Source: a virus
DNA: 35,032 bases
Strand: one strand, 5' to 3'
IMG/VR virus record: IMGVR_UViG_3300020417_000016
Coordinates: 1-35,032 of that record
The notes below the pieces were generated by a model. That model did no database searches. It was not told where the DNA came from and saw only the letters and a list, made by a program, of their open reading frames with translations. The translations under genes were made by a program, and so were the position numbers. Of the stretch, positions 1-7,372 are shown piece after piece (position 1 is the first letter of the stretch; every line of letters starts with the position of its first letter).

Positions 1-96
1 CCTGGCGCTGGTGGCGGTAACCAACCTGGCGCTGGTGGCGGTAACCAACCTGGCGGCGGTGGCGGTAACCAACCTGGCGGCGGTGGCGGTAAAAAC
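1..96 (+). repeat. 24-bp in-frame tandem repeat (octapeptide PG[A/G]GGGNQ)
   Basis: Three full copies of a 24-base unit (1-24, 25-48, 49-72) and a fourth partial copy that diverges after about 90. The first two copies are identical; the third and fourth swap GCT for GGC, changing Ala to Gly. In the coding frame each unit encodes Pro-Gly-(Ala/Gly)-Gly-Gly-Gly-Asn-Gln. The array runs off the window edge, so its copy number is unknown. Confidence 0.95.
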
Positions 97-486
97 TACC
101 GAAAGAAGATGAACCGCTACATGCGGACGTTTGACCGTACTGCAGAAGGAGCCGGTTCCAAGAAAGGGACTGATCGTTTCAGTGCTAAAGACATCCGCAC
201 GATGTTTAAGGCTGGTCGGAAAAGGGGTGGCAGCAAAAAGCAAGTCGCAAGAGACGTTCTTGCTTATGCACGTCGCAACCGTAAGAAGACCAAAATGGGT
301 GGTAAGGCCAAGGCTCAGCTTGACAAGCTGCAGAGAATGCTGGGCGCGAGGAGGAAAGAGGAGAAGAAACGTAAGTCAATGACCGCTAAACAACAGCGGA
401 AATTAGATCGGAAGCAACGCAAGCGGGCGAAGAAGAAGGTCCGGAAGTACCTGAAGCGTCGTCGCAACAAGCGGAAGAACCGCTGA
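1..486 (+). CDS. Glycine-repeat protein with long Lys/Arg-rich tail (5' partial)
   Basis: The frame is open from the first base, so the start lies outside the window. The visible 161 residues begin with the flexible Gly/Asn/Gln octapeptide repeats (about residues 1-30). A strongly basic region follows to the stop, with Lys/Arg clusters most extreme in the last 50 residues. No known domain is recognised. A middle segment (about residues 55-105, with FSAKDIRTMFKAGRK) could be helical. Composition suggests nucleic-acid binding or a virion-internal protein, but this is inference. The first internal Met is at 109, but the open frame and in-frame repeats upstream argue that this is not the start. 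It is followed 15 bases later by a small gene on the same strand. Confidence 0.75.
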   Translation, partial: PGAGGGNQPGAGGGNQPGGGGGNQPGGGGGKNYRKKMNRYMRTFDRTAEGAGSKKGTDRFSAKDIRTMFKAGRKRGGSKKQVARDVLAYARRNRKKTKMGGKAKAQLDKLQRMLGARRKEEKKRKSMTAKQQRKLDRKQRKRAKKKVRKYLKRRRNKRKNR

Positions 487-501
487 ACGAGGTAAAAGAT
501 T

Positions 502-618
502 ATGAAAAACTTTCTAACTGAGCTTAAGTTCTGGATTAATCTTTACCGCGTAGTTAAGCGAATGGATGCTGAGGAGAGAGCGAATCTCCTCAGTTTTCCA
601 TCAAACGATGTTTACTGA
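502..618 (+). CDS. Small hypothetical protein, 38 aa
   Basis: A short frame begins with ATG at 502 (MKNFLTELKFWINLY) and ends at TGA 616-618. GAGGT lies about 12 bases upstream of the ATG, a possible ribosome binding site. The peptide looks like one amphipathic helix with aromatic residues. Its 3' end overlaps the probable ATG (608) of the next gene by 11 bases, so it could be a leader peptide coupled to that gene or simply a tiny protein. No family recognised. It fills what would otherwise be a gap of about 120 bases. Confidence 0.45.
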   Translation: MKNFLTELKFWINLYRVVKRMDAEERANLLSFPSNDVY

Positions 619-1183
619 GAACTATCAAGTCTCATTCACTCGTTCAAACAAAACAATAAAGCTTGCTGTCACAGCTCAGGATGTTGCCCACGCGCAGGCG
701 CAAGCTTTAGACATAACCAGGAGTCTCGAAGCTGACAAGTTCGAGCTGGGTTATGGTGCTTGTAAAAACAGTCAGTTAAGTGACCTATACAAAAAACTAG
801 CGTACAACGACTTTAGTCACGACCATTGTTACGAATGGGAGAGTTCTTTAACTAATGGTGTGCCTTCTGTATACGCATTTGGAAGAAGGTATTATGTAAG
901 ACCTTTGATACTAGGTTATTTAGATATTCAAAAAGATCAAATAGTAAAAAACACATGCGGTAATACAAAGTGCATCAACCCATACCATAATCATTACATG
1001 CATTTCAAAAACTCAAAACTTGGTGGCGGGGACATGCAGATCGCCCTAGCATTCCGAAGCCAAGGCGTGTCTGTTCCGCAGATCGCCAAGGTGCTTAAAG
1101 TCCACCGCTCAACGATTTACAGAGCCCTAAAAAATGAACGTCTTCTTATTGGGGATAAGGGTCACCGACAAGGCGATCCTTGA
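608..1183 (+). CDS. HNH-like zinc-loop protein with C-terminal HTH; catalytic His missing
   Basis: About 191 residues from ATG 608; an upstream ATG at 566 in the same frame would add 14 residues. The middle follows the phage HNH pattern: a Cys-Tyr-Glu-Trp start near residue 81, then CGNTKCINPYH near residues 125-135, the zinc-binding loop of phage His-Me finger endonucleases. Active members have His two residues before the first Cys; here it is Asn (KNTC), so nuclease activity is doubtful. The last 45 residues form a helix-turn-helix of Hin/resolvase type (QGVSVPQIAKVLKVHRSTIY). The gene heads the replication block and overlaps ssb by 50 bases. The protein at 24711 has the same zinc motif plus HTH plan. 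It may be a sequence-specific DNA-binding regulator derived from a homing endonuclease; an active endonuclease is the alternative. Confidence 0.7.
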   Translation: MFTENYQVSFTRSNKTIKLAVTAQDVAHAQAQALDITRSLEADKFELGYGACKNSQLSDLYKKLAYNDFSHDHCYEWESSLTNGVPSVYAFGRRYYVRPLILGYLDIQKDQIVKNTCGNTKCINPYHNHYMHFKNSKLGGGDMQIALAFRSQGVSVPQIAKVLKVHRSTIYRALKNERLLIGDKGHRQGDP

Positions 1184-1781
1184 AGACGGCAAAGCCAACG
1201 TCATCGCGGAAGCTCTGCCATCTTCAAACAAACGTGTCTCAACTAAAGTCCAACTAATCCAAAAAGCTGACCACTACGTAGGAAAGCTCCTTCAAGACCT
1301 TCAAGAAAAGCAGGAAGTTCTTGCACTGGGTCCTGTAAAACCCACGCCGGATGGTGTGTTGGTAATGCAGCCTATGCTTGTTATCAGCAAAGAAAACTTC
1401 TCTGACCTTCTCGCCGTCAATGCCTTCATGGCATGCGGAGGTCTTGGACCAAAGTCTCAAGAAAATGAAGTAGGAGAATCGACCGTCACCAATCGCTCGA
1501 TTGCGTGGCAGATTCCAGGTGAAACTGAGACGAATTGGTTCAAGCTCACAGCGTGGAACGAACTATCGACTCAGTTAGCCGAACTTCCCAACGGCACGCC
1601 AACTATTGCAGTGGGTCGTGTAAGCACGAGCGAAAAAGAAAACAAGCAGTACCTGAACTACCAAGCTGACCAAATTCTTTATCTACCTAAGGGCACGAAG
1701 TCCGCGCCCAAAAAGGCTGCCGATCCTGAGAAAGGTCAAGTGGCAGCAGCGGCTCTCGGTTCAATCGACTTTAACCTCTGA
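1134..1781 (+). CDS. ssb: Single-stranded DNA-binding protein (OB fold)
   Basis: 215 residues. The start MNVFLLGIRVTDKAIL and a later strand-rich segment with NWFKLTAWN, followed by AVGRVST, match the OB-fold layout of bacterial and phage SSB proteins, with the TAWN and VGR elements in typical order and spacing. It would coat single-stranded DNA during phage replication. After the fold comes a Lys/Ala-rich linker (KSAPKKAADPEKGQ) and a short C-terminus ending IDFNL, which lacks the strongly acidic DDIPF-type tip of bacterial SSBs. It is somewhat longer than a typical 150-180 residue SSB, with a divergent stretch at residues 60-105. The start overlaps the upstream gene by 50 bases, and the next gene starts 2 bases after the stop, suggesting one transcription unit. 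Confidence 0.72.
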   Translation: MNVFLLGIRVTDKAILEDGKANVIAEALPSSNKRVSTKVQLIQKADHYVGKLLQDLQEKQEVLALGPVKPTPDGVLVMQPMLVISKENFSDLLAVNAFMACGGLGPKSQENEVGESTVTNRSIAWQIPGETETNWFKLTAWNELSTQLAELPNGTPTIAVGRVSTSEKENKQYLNYQADQILYLPKGTKSAPKKAADPEKGQVAAAALGSIDFNL

Positions 1782-1783
1782 TC

Positions 1784-2593
1784 ATGGTATTTATCGCAGG
1801 CAAGTTTGCGGCAGATGAAATTCTCTGCCAAGTCCCTCCGCACACTCTCCGAATCGATCTGCAGCAACGCAGGTGGAAGAGTGATAACGATCCCGATCAA
1901 GCGATCACAGACTCGAACGACAATGGGATCCCTATCGAGTTTATTCTCCTCGGGTTTACTCCCTTCTACGGAAACCTTGGAATGCGTTCCCACGAGGAGT
2001 TCATTCGGATTGCATACATTGGTGTTTCTCCTTCGCACCGTCTGCTTCCTCCTCGATGTGTTTCAACTAGCGTTATATCCGGTAAGAGTAGTCAAAAGAA
2101 TTTCATCTCATATTTCCAGACGCTTTACAACAACCGTATCAACGTTGCGGAAGTTGTGACTGCGACTAAATTTGTGCAACGTAGCTTCACTCAAACCGAC
2201 CCTGTGTCGGGAGCTGACGTCGGTAAGGTCAATTACAATGTCCTAGAGTTTTCTGATCGTCCAGTAAACGGCGACGATGAAGAAAACCTGGTTAAAGACA
2301 TTGCGACTTGGCTTACCGGAGACGGAGGAGAGCTGGTTTCAGCTTCACTTCGTAGTCATATCTCCGGTGCGAATCTGGTTGAGCTACCTCTCGGAACAGA
2401 CCACGAGGAGATTAAAAATGCTTTTAACGAAGCTCATCCAAAACTGGAGGGTTCTAAGGCGCAAGGTCTTAGCGCTCTTCCTGCTGGAGCGGGCGAACCT
2501 AAAGCGGCTCCTCCAGAACCTAAGTCAGACAAACCTAAGGAATTGACTAAGGAACAAAAGGAGGCGCTCAAAGCAGCCGGTTTAGAAGTATGA
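1784..2593 (+). CDS. Unknown protein, 269 aa, downstream of ssb
   Basis: Not recognised with confidence. Residues 1-200 look like a globular domain of mixed strands and helices (for example IEFILLGFTPFYGNLG). From about residue 215 the chain becomes Ala/Pro/Lys-rich and ends in a charged helix (ELTKEQKEALKAAGLEV). It starts 2 bases after ssb and is followed by a strong intrinsic terminator, so it is the last gene of that unit. The position next to ssb suggests a role in DNA replication or recombination, but no motif proves it. Confidence 0.75.
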   Translation: MVFIAGKFAADEILCQVPPHTLRIDLQQRRWKSDNDPDQAITDSNDNGIPIEFILLGFTPFYGNLGMRSHEEFIRIAYIGVSPSHRLLPPRCVSTSVISGKSSQKNFISYFQTLYNNRINVAEVVTATKFVQRSFTQTDPVSGADVGKVNYNVLEFSDRPVNGDDEENLVKDIATWLTGDGGELVSASLRSHISGANLVELPLGTDHEEIKNAFNEAHPKLEGSKAQGLSALPAGAGEPKAAPPEPKSDKPKELTKEQKEALKAAGLEV

Positions 2594-2631
2594 TCTGACC
2601 GGGCGTCGAGCCTTCTGATGTTCGGGGTTTT

Positions 2632-2661
2632 GAGACGGGTGTTTGCAGCACCCGTCTTTTT
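2632..2661 (+). terminator. Intrinsic terminator after the ssb unit
   Basis: GACGGGTG at 2634-2641 pairs with CACCCGTC at 2649-2656 across a 7-base loop, with an extra A-T pair outside, and a run of five T follows. It lies between convergent genes. The stop codon of the minus-strand NblA-like gene sits in the T-run. Read on the minus strand, the hairpin has no T-run after it, so termination should be plus-strand only. Confidence 0.88.
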
Positions 2662-2899
2662 ATTTGCCCAGAAGTTTTGCTATCGACGGAAGGGGATAAC
2701 CCTCTGAGGCAACGTACCGAGCAAGCTCTTTAAACAGTTGCTTCTGCACTAAATAATTTGCATGAAGGAGATCTATAATTTCATGTAACTCATCTGCATC
2801 TCTCAGCTGTCTCGTTTTATTCATAAATTTATGGTGGTAGAACTCTGATTCCACAGCCATATAATCCCTTAAGCGACCGACAAGATCTTCAGATTCCAT
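2660..2899 (-). CDS. NblA-like phycobilisome-degradation adaptor (candidate 1)
   Basis: 79 residues, mostly helical. Residues 16-62 align without gaps to what I recall of cyanobacterial NblA: VESEF over LEQQF, a second Phe five residues later, then a helix whose hydrophobic spacing (EIIDLLHANYLVQKQLFKEL) tracks the NblA pattern (LVKLYEQMVVREATYQELL). NblA is a small helical-hairpin protein that docks phycobilisomes to Clp protease during starvation, and phage copies are known. The gene is a lone minus gene between plus-strand replication genes. Its ATG overlaps the ATG of the divergent gene at 2898 inside the palindrome CATG. The C-terminal extension (residues 63-79) is unlike NblA. The family call rests on recalled sequences and on a short helical protein, so chance similarity is possible. 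Confidence 0.5.
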   Translation of the reverse strand: MESEDLVGRLRDYMAVESEFYHHKFMNKTRQLRDADELHEIIDLLHANYLVQKQLFKELARYVASEGYPLPSIAKLLGK

Positions 2900-3467
2900 G
2901 AGCTTTTATCAGGTCCCTCAACAGATTTTAAACCCGGTCCTCGATCTCAGGATCTTAAGTGGAAGAATCGTATTACCAACAGACCTCGATAAGGGTCTTG
3001 CAAAGCAACTTACGAGTGCGGGATTTGACGATCTTGTAAGCGCAGACGAGTACTCCAACCACATTGACAGATCTTGGTGGCAAGGTCTACCACCTTTTGA
3101 CTGGACAATCGCCATTACACAAGGCATGGGTGAATCCATCGATTGGATTCTTGAACCAGGGTACGAGCTTTCGAAAAAGGGTCTTATAGTTCTTGACAGG
3201 ATTACTTTCTTGGAACCAACGAGGAAAAGGTTTAACTTTCTTCAGAAACGACCTTTAAGCAACCTAGTAATTTTAAACCCAAGACCTGAATTCCGTGCGG
3301 ATCAGAGAAAGTCAAAAGACTCTGTGACTTCTGCGTGGTTTGTATACAACAAAGAAAGTTCGGCTTCGAAAGATACAAATATAAACTTCGATGTAAACTG
3401 GCAGCGACCGCAACCTTTTTCTGAAAGTGAAAGGACGCCTACAACTTCTGCTAACGCAGTACATTGA
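2898..3467 (+). CDS. Methyltransferase-derived protein with altered catalytic motif (LPPF)
   Basis: 189 residues. The order of elements matches the second half of phage class I DNA adenine methyltransferases: GLPPFDWTIAI near residue 63, a helix, GLIVLDRITFLEPTRKRFNFL, then ILNPRPEFR and SAWFVYNK. In active relatives the first element is NPPF; here the Asn is Leu, which should abolish catalysis. The N-terminal half is short and shows no clear glycine-rich SAM-binding loop. The last 35 residues look disordered. The gene starts head-to-head with the NblA-like gene and its 3' end overlaps the next gene by 41 bases. A non-enzymatic DNA- or protein-binding role is likely; the family link is inferred from motif order only. 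Confidence 0.55.
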   Translation: MSFYQVPQQILNPVLDLRILSGRIVLPTDLDKGLAKQLTSAGFDDLVSADEYSNHIDRSWWQGLPPFDWTIAITQGMGESIDWILEPGYELSKKGLIVLDRITFLEPTRKRFNFLQKRPLSNLVILNPRPEFRADQRKSKDSVTSAWFVYNKESSASKDTNINFDVNWQRPQPFSESERTPTTSANAVH

Positions 3468-3732
3468 AGAGCAGCAGAAAACTAACAAAGCACTCGAACG
3501 AATTGCTGCGCTTCTTATTAGCAACCAGCTTCTTCAAGAATGCATCGACCACGCTGGTAAACCTCGTGAAGCCGATGTCGTCGCTGAGTTGGTGGCAGAT
3601 TCTTATTCTGCTGGTCTTTGTTTACTCAACGAGCTAGAGCAGAGAAACAAAGAATATGACTACCAAAAATCAGAGTTCTTTGTTGACGAAGAAACAGGCG
3701 TAAGCAAGAACGACTCACTCGAATCATTCTGA
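3427..3732 (+). CDS. Small hypothetical helical protein, 101 aa
   Basis: Starts with GTG at 3427 and overlaps the upstream gene by 41 bases; the next gene begins 3 bases after its stop. The first 45 residues look like a coiled-coil helix (IEEQQKTNKALERIAALL). The remainder is acidic, ending in a Glu/Asp/Ser-rich tail. No family recognised. Its place just before the nuclease gene suggests a co-transcribed accessory protein. Confidence 0.65.
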   Translation: MKGRLQLLLTQYIEEQQKTNKALERIAALLISNQLLQECIDHAGKPREADVVAELVADSYSAGLCLLNELEQRNKEYDYQKSEFFVDEETGVSKNDSLESF

Positions 3733-3735
3733 AGC

Positions 3736-4521
3736 ATGTCAGACACTAGGAAAACAATTAACGGGCTACGTCATTACCTGTGTCCTGGTGTACCTGATTA
3801 TTTACCTTCTGTAACTTCGATTCTTAGCGCGACTCAGTCTGCTAAGACTCAACAAAAACTTGCTCACTGGAACATAATGAATCCAGGTGCTGCTGATGAG
3901 GCAGCGGAGCGAGGCAGCTTCATCCACAACAGTGTTGAAAATCACCTTCGAGGACTTCGAGTCGTTCCTCCCGAAAAATATGAGCCTTTTTGGCGAGGAG
4001 TTCCGGAGTGCGTAGATAACTTGCTAGATGGTGGTCGAGTGCTTTGGTCTGAACGACCTTTTAATCAACCCAGCTGGTCAAAGTATGTTGGCGACGATGG
4101 TGTAGGTAGGATTTTTTATTACGATCAAAGTAATAAACAAGGTTACGCAGGTTGTTGTGATCTTATTTATATGGACAGTAATGCTGAAATCATTCTCGCG
4201 GACTTTAAGACAAGCGCTGGTCCTTACAGTACGAGGTTCCCTAATAAAAAAACTGAAGTTGACGAAAAGACTAAGAAGGCACTCATCTCAGGAGTATTTA
4301 AAGCGAAAAAAACAAGGCTTCAACTAGCTGCTTATAAACTTGCAGCGGAAACATGCTTAGGAATTAAAATTAACAAGACCCAGATAATCGTAAGCACACC
4401 ATTAGAACAGTACCAAACTCAGGTTTTTACATTTGGTGAGACCGAGGTCGCAAAAGACGAAGAGAACTGGCTTGCGTTAGTAGACAAGTACTACACAGAG
4501 GTCTTCCCAAAACACTGCTGA
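3736..4521 (+). CDS. PD-(D/E)XK nuclease, RecB/Cas4-like
   Basis: 261 residues with the RecB-family motifs in order: RGSFIH with His64, a Glu in LWSERPF (about 106), GCCDLIY with Asp142, ILADFKT with Asp156 and Lys158, and QLAAY with Gln196 and Tyr200. These form the metal-binding core and the QxxxY signature of RecB/Cas4/MGME1-type exonucleases. It probably processes DNA ends during phage replication or recombination, or helps degrade host DNA. It lies in a replication cluster between ssb and the primase-helicase. ATG 3736 is 3 bases after the upstream stop. No iron-sulphur cysteine cluster of AddB/Cas4 type is visible. Nuclease assignment is firm; the exact substrate is not known. Confidence 0.82.
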   Translation: MSDTRKTINGLRHYLCPGVPDYLPSVTSILSATQSAKTQQKLAHWNIMNPGAADEAAERGSFIHNSVENHLRGLRVVPPEKYEPFWRGVPECVDNLLDGGRVLWSERPFNQPSWSKYVGDDGVGRIFYYDQSNKQGYAGCCDLIYMDSNAEIILADFKTSAGPYSTRFPNKKTEVDEKTKKALISGVFKAKKTRLQLAAYKLAAETCLGIKINKTQIIVSTPLEQYQTQVFTFGETEVAKDEENWLALVDKYYTEVFPKHC

Positions 4522-4546
4522 CAAAGCAGAATTAAAACTAAATTAA

Positions 4547-7372
4547 ATGGGTGCAGGAACGCCCTGGATACGGCAGACTACTGTCACGACAAGCACTCCA
4601 ATGAATTTCATTTGCTCAATCAACTCCAAGGTAGCCTATGCACTAAACAAAAGTACAGGCAAGATTGAAGCAGGTGGTGACTTTAGTGCGTTCAACTCTG
4701 GCTGGCAGCAAAAAGACATTCCGATTGGCGATATAGCCAGTGAAGTTGGTAACTCTCATGGTCTTTGCGCTTGGCATCTTATCGATGGCAAACGAGAGAA
4801 GAATAACACCACGCCGCTCCAGGCTGGTCTTGTCATCATTGATATTGATAACCAAGCAGATCACAAAGACGACAAAGGTAATAAAGTTCAAAAACAAGAA
4901 CTCACTTGGGAGCAAGCAGAGCAATTAGAAATTTGTCAAAAATATCTTTCTCTTGCATACAACTCACCCTCAACTTCAGATGGTTGGCCTAGATTTCGTC
5001 TCGTATTTGGTTTAGAAAAACCAATTACAGATCCTGAGTTTTATCAGTGGTTTGTAAGAGCTATTGCAAAAGATATCCCTGGTTCAGATATCAGAGCCAC
5101 GCAAGCGGTCAACCTTTTTTATGGTGCTAAAAGTCAATCAGAAATTCTCTCAATAACAGATAAATTTATACCCTCTGAAAAGATCACCAAGGCTCATAAA
5201 CATTTCCTTTCTCTTCCAAAAGAAAACAAGGGAGATAAAGGTGACGTATCTCAAGCGCTCCGTGATATTAACGTCGCATCCGACACTGGAACCGACCTGA
5301 CAAGGCTTTTGTCTAAGTCAGTTCGCGACATGCTTGACGGCGAACCTGTTGATGATAGATCGCTTGCGGTTACACGAGCGATCAAAGAGATCCTCGGTTG
5401 GAGGAACTGGCTTCATGAAAATAATATCACTGTAAACGTCTCACCATTGACAGTAGCACATGATGTGTTCTATGCTGTCTACCAGTACCCGGCGGAGGTG
5501 GACGGAAAATTTTCGCGGATCATCGACAGCATCCGTGACGTTGACTCAGTGATGCCTTCGGTCATGATGGCATCAGAACACCGAGAACTGGCTGCTTGGC
5601 AACGTCTCAAAAAATGCGACAAGCAGACTTTTGAGAAAGTCGCAACCGCAGAAACCAAAGCCAGTCTCACCAAAACAAAACCAAAACCGAAAAACTCGAT
5701 TCTTAATATCGAAGATTTTTCAACTGACGTCTCCTCTGCCACAGCGGTAGAAGACTCAACATCAACACCGACATCAAATCAAAAAATGAGTACTCCTCAA
5801 ACCCCAGCCCAGCTGGTCAATCTGGCTAATGCTCAGCAGCAGCAACGTGCGTTCGCAGAAAACGACGTAGCTGAGCTGATCGCCACCAACCAAGGTGACG
5901 ATTACCTATACGACAGCACACACGATAATTTCTACACCTACGACTCTGATCTCGGTACTTGGTATGTGCAGGATGAAATGCACATCAAAAGACGGATCGT
6001 CAAAGCTCTCGATACTTTTGTAGCTGCGGGTGTTCTGCCGAAATACCAGTCCTCGACTGTCAACAGCGTCTATGCGATGCTCCAAGCGAGGATGCTTAAG
6101 TCACTCGACGGTGGTCGCACCAGTGTTTTCTCGACTGGTAAAAGGTATATTCCCTTTGCCAATGGCGCTCTCAACAGCGACACGTTCGAGTTCGAAGAGG
6201 GAAAAAACAAAGATCTCTATTTCCGCAGCCGTCTTTTCTACGACTGGAACGAAAACGCAAGCTGCCCAAAGTTTCTCCAATGGATGAAAGATTCTCTTCG
6301 TCCTAACCAAGAGAAACTGATCCAAGCATTCTGTCGTGCGCTTCTCACTGGCTACACATCTGGAGAACGTTTCCTCCACTTAGTTGGTCCTGGTGGTACG
6401 GGTAAATCAACGATGCAGCAGTTGATGATCGCTCTTGCTGGCTTTGGGAGTACCCACACGTCGAGCCTTGAGCTTATTGAAATGAATAAGTTTGAGACAT
6501 ACAACCTGATCGGCAAACGTCTTTTGCTTCTCACCGACGAATCAAACTACAACAAGCGTATGGACGTGCTTAAAAAGCTGACGTCTGCGTCAGACACACT
6601 TCGTGCTGAGAGAAAATACGGCAAAGAGATCATCAGTTTTAAACCAGAGTGTCTTGTTTGTATCGCCTCCAACGAACACATCAGTTCTAACGACTCTACG
6701 AGTGGTCTTGAACGACGTCGTCTGACCATCATCATGGATAAAGTCGTCGCTCCAAGCAAAAGGCGTCAACTCCTTGACGTTTATGACGACCGCCTTGAAG
6801 GGGAATTTTCTGAAGAGATGTCTGGCATTGTGAGTTGGGCTCTCGACATGACGTATGAAGAAATGAGAGACACGCTTGCTAACCCTGTTAAGCATGCTCC
6901 TTCACTCGCACGTACTAACATCGATGCTCTGGTCTTCAATAACCCTTACGTTTCCTGGATGGCTGAGTGCTGTCTTTACGCTCCTAATTATTCCACGCTG
7001 ATCGGTCGTGGTGCAGCTCGGCCTAGCACCGACGAGTCTGAGAAAGGTATGTACGTCAAAAACGCTTATTCCGAACTATTTGCAAGCTATGCGAACTACT
7101 GTAAAGCCTGTGGTTATAAGCCCGCTGCGAAACCTCGTTTCGTAGAGAGAACTATGGAGACTTTAAACAACATCCTGAAACTCCCAAACTGCTCTACAAC
7201 TACTCTTAAGGGTCTCCCGGCAATCAAAGGTTTACGACTTAAGCCGTATGACTTAAGCTCTGATCGCGCTTCTCACGGACCTGATCGTCTTCCTAACCCT
7301 GTGGAGTTCGCTCAGGAACCTGATTTCGAGAAGTGGGAAACCTCTTTCCAAAAACATGACACCGCTGATTAA
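4547..7372 (+). CDS. Primase-helicase (AEP primase + D5/SF3 helicase)
   Basis: 941 residues, the main replication enzyme here. The N-terminal part has an archaeo-eukaryotic primase-like domain: VIIDIDN with Asp99 and Asp101, then PRFRLVF (148-154) and GSDIRATQAVNLFYG (about 179-193). A low-complexity Thr/Ser/Lys linker spans about residues 375-425. A D5_N-like region follows, then the superfamily 3 helicase: Walker A GPGGTGKST at 614-622 (Lys620), Walker B LLLLTDES with Asp664-Glu665, the IASNE sensor, and an arginine-rich ERRRL motif. It would make primers and unwind DNA at the fork. ATG 4601 (residue 19) is an alternative start, since the first 18 residues are Thr-rich and lack a clear ribosome site. 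The 3' end overlaps the next gene by 17 bases. Confidence 0.9.
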   Translation: MGAGTPWIRQTTVTTSTPMNFICSINSKVAYALNKSTGKIEAGGDFSAFNSGWQQKDIPIGDIASEVGNSHGLCAWHLIDGKREKNNTTPLQAGLVIIDIDNQADHKDDKGNKVQKQELTWEQAEQLEICQKYLSLAYNSPSTSDGWPRFRLVFGLEKPITDPEFYQWFVRAIAKDIPGSDIRATQAVNLFYGAKSQSEILSITDKFIPSEKITKAHKHFLSLPKENKGDKGDVSQALRDINVASDTGTDLTRLLSKSVRDMLDGEPVDDRSLAVTRAIKEILGWRNWLHENNITVNVSPLTVAHDVFYAVYQYPAEVDGKFSRIIDSIRDVDSVMPSVMMASEHRELAAWQRLKKCDKQTFEKVATAETKASLTKTKPKPKNSILNIEDFSTDVSSATAVEDSTSTPTSNQKMSTPQTPAQLVNLANAQQQQRAFAENDVAELIATNQGDDYLYDSTHDNFYTYDSDLGTWYVQDEMHIKRRIVKALDTFVAAGVLPKYQSSTVNSVYAMLQARMLKSLDGGRTSVFSTGKRYIPFANGALNSDTFEFEEGKNKDLYFRSRLFYDWNENASCPKFLQWMKDSLRPNQEKLIQAFCRALLTGYTSGERFLHLVGPGGTGKSTMQQLMIALAGFGSTHTSSLELIEMNKFETYNLIGKRLLLLTDESNYNKRMDVLKKLTSASDTLRAERKYGKEIISFKPECLVCIASNEHISSNDSTSGLERRRLTIIMDKVVAPSKRRQLLDVYDDRLEGEFSEEMSGIVSWALDMTYEEMRDTLANPVKHAPSLARTNIDALVFNNPYVSWMAECCLYAPNYSTLIGRGAARPSTDESEKGMYVKNAYSELFASYANYCKACGYKPAAKPRFVERTMETLNNILKLPNCSTTTLKGLPAIKGLRLKPYDLSSDRASHGPDRLPNPVEFAQEPDFEKWETSFQKHDTAD

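Noticed and set aside
1-96. CRISPR-like array
   Set aside because: The 24-base units are directly adjacent without spacers, stay in frame and code for a peptide repeat.
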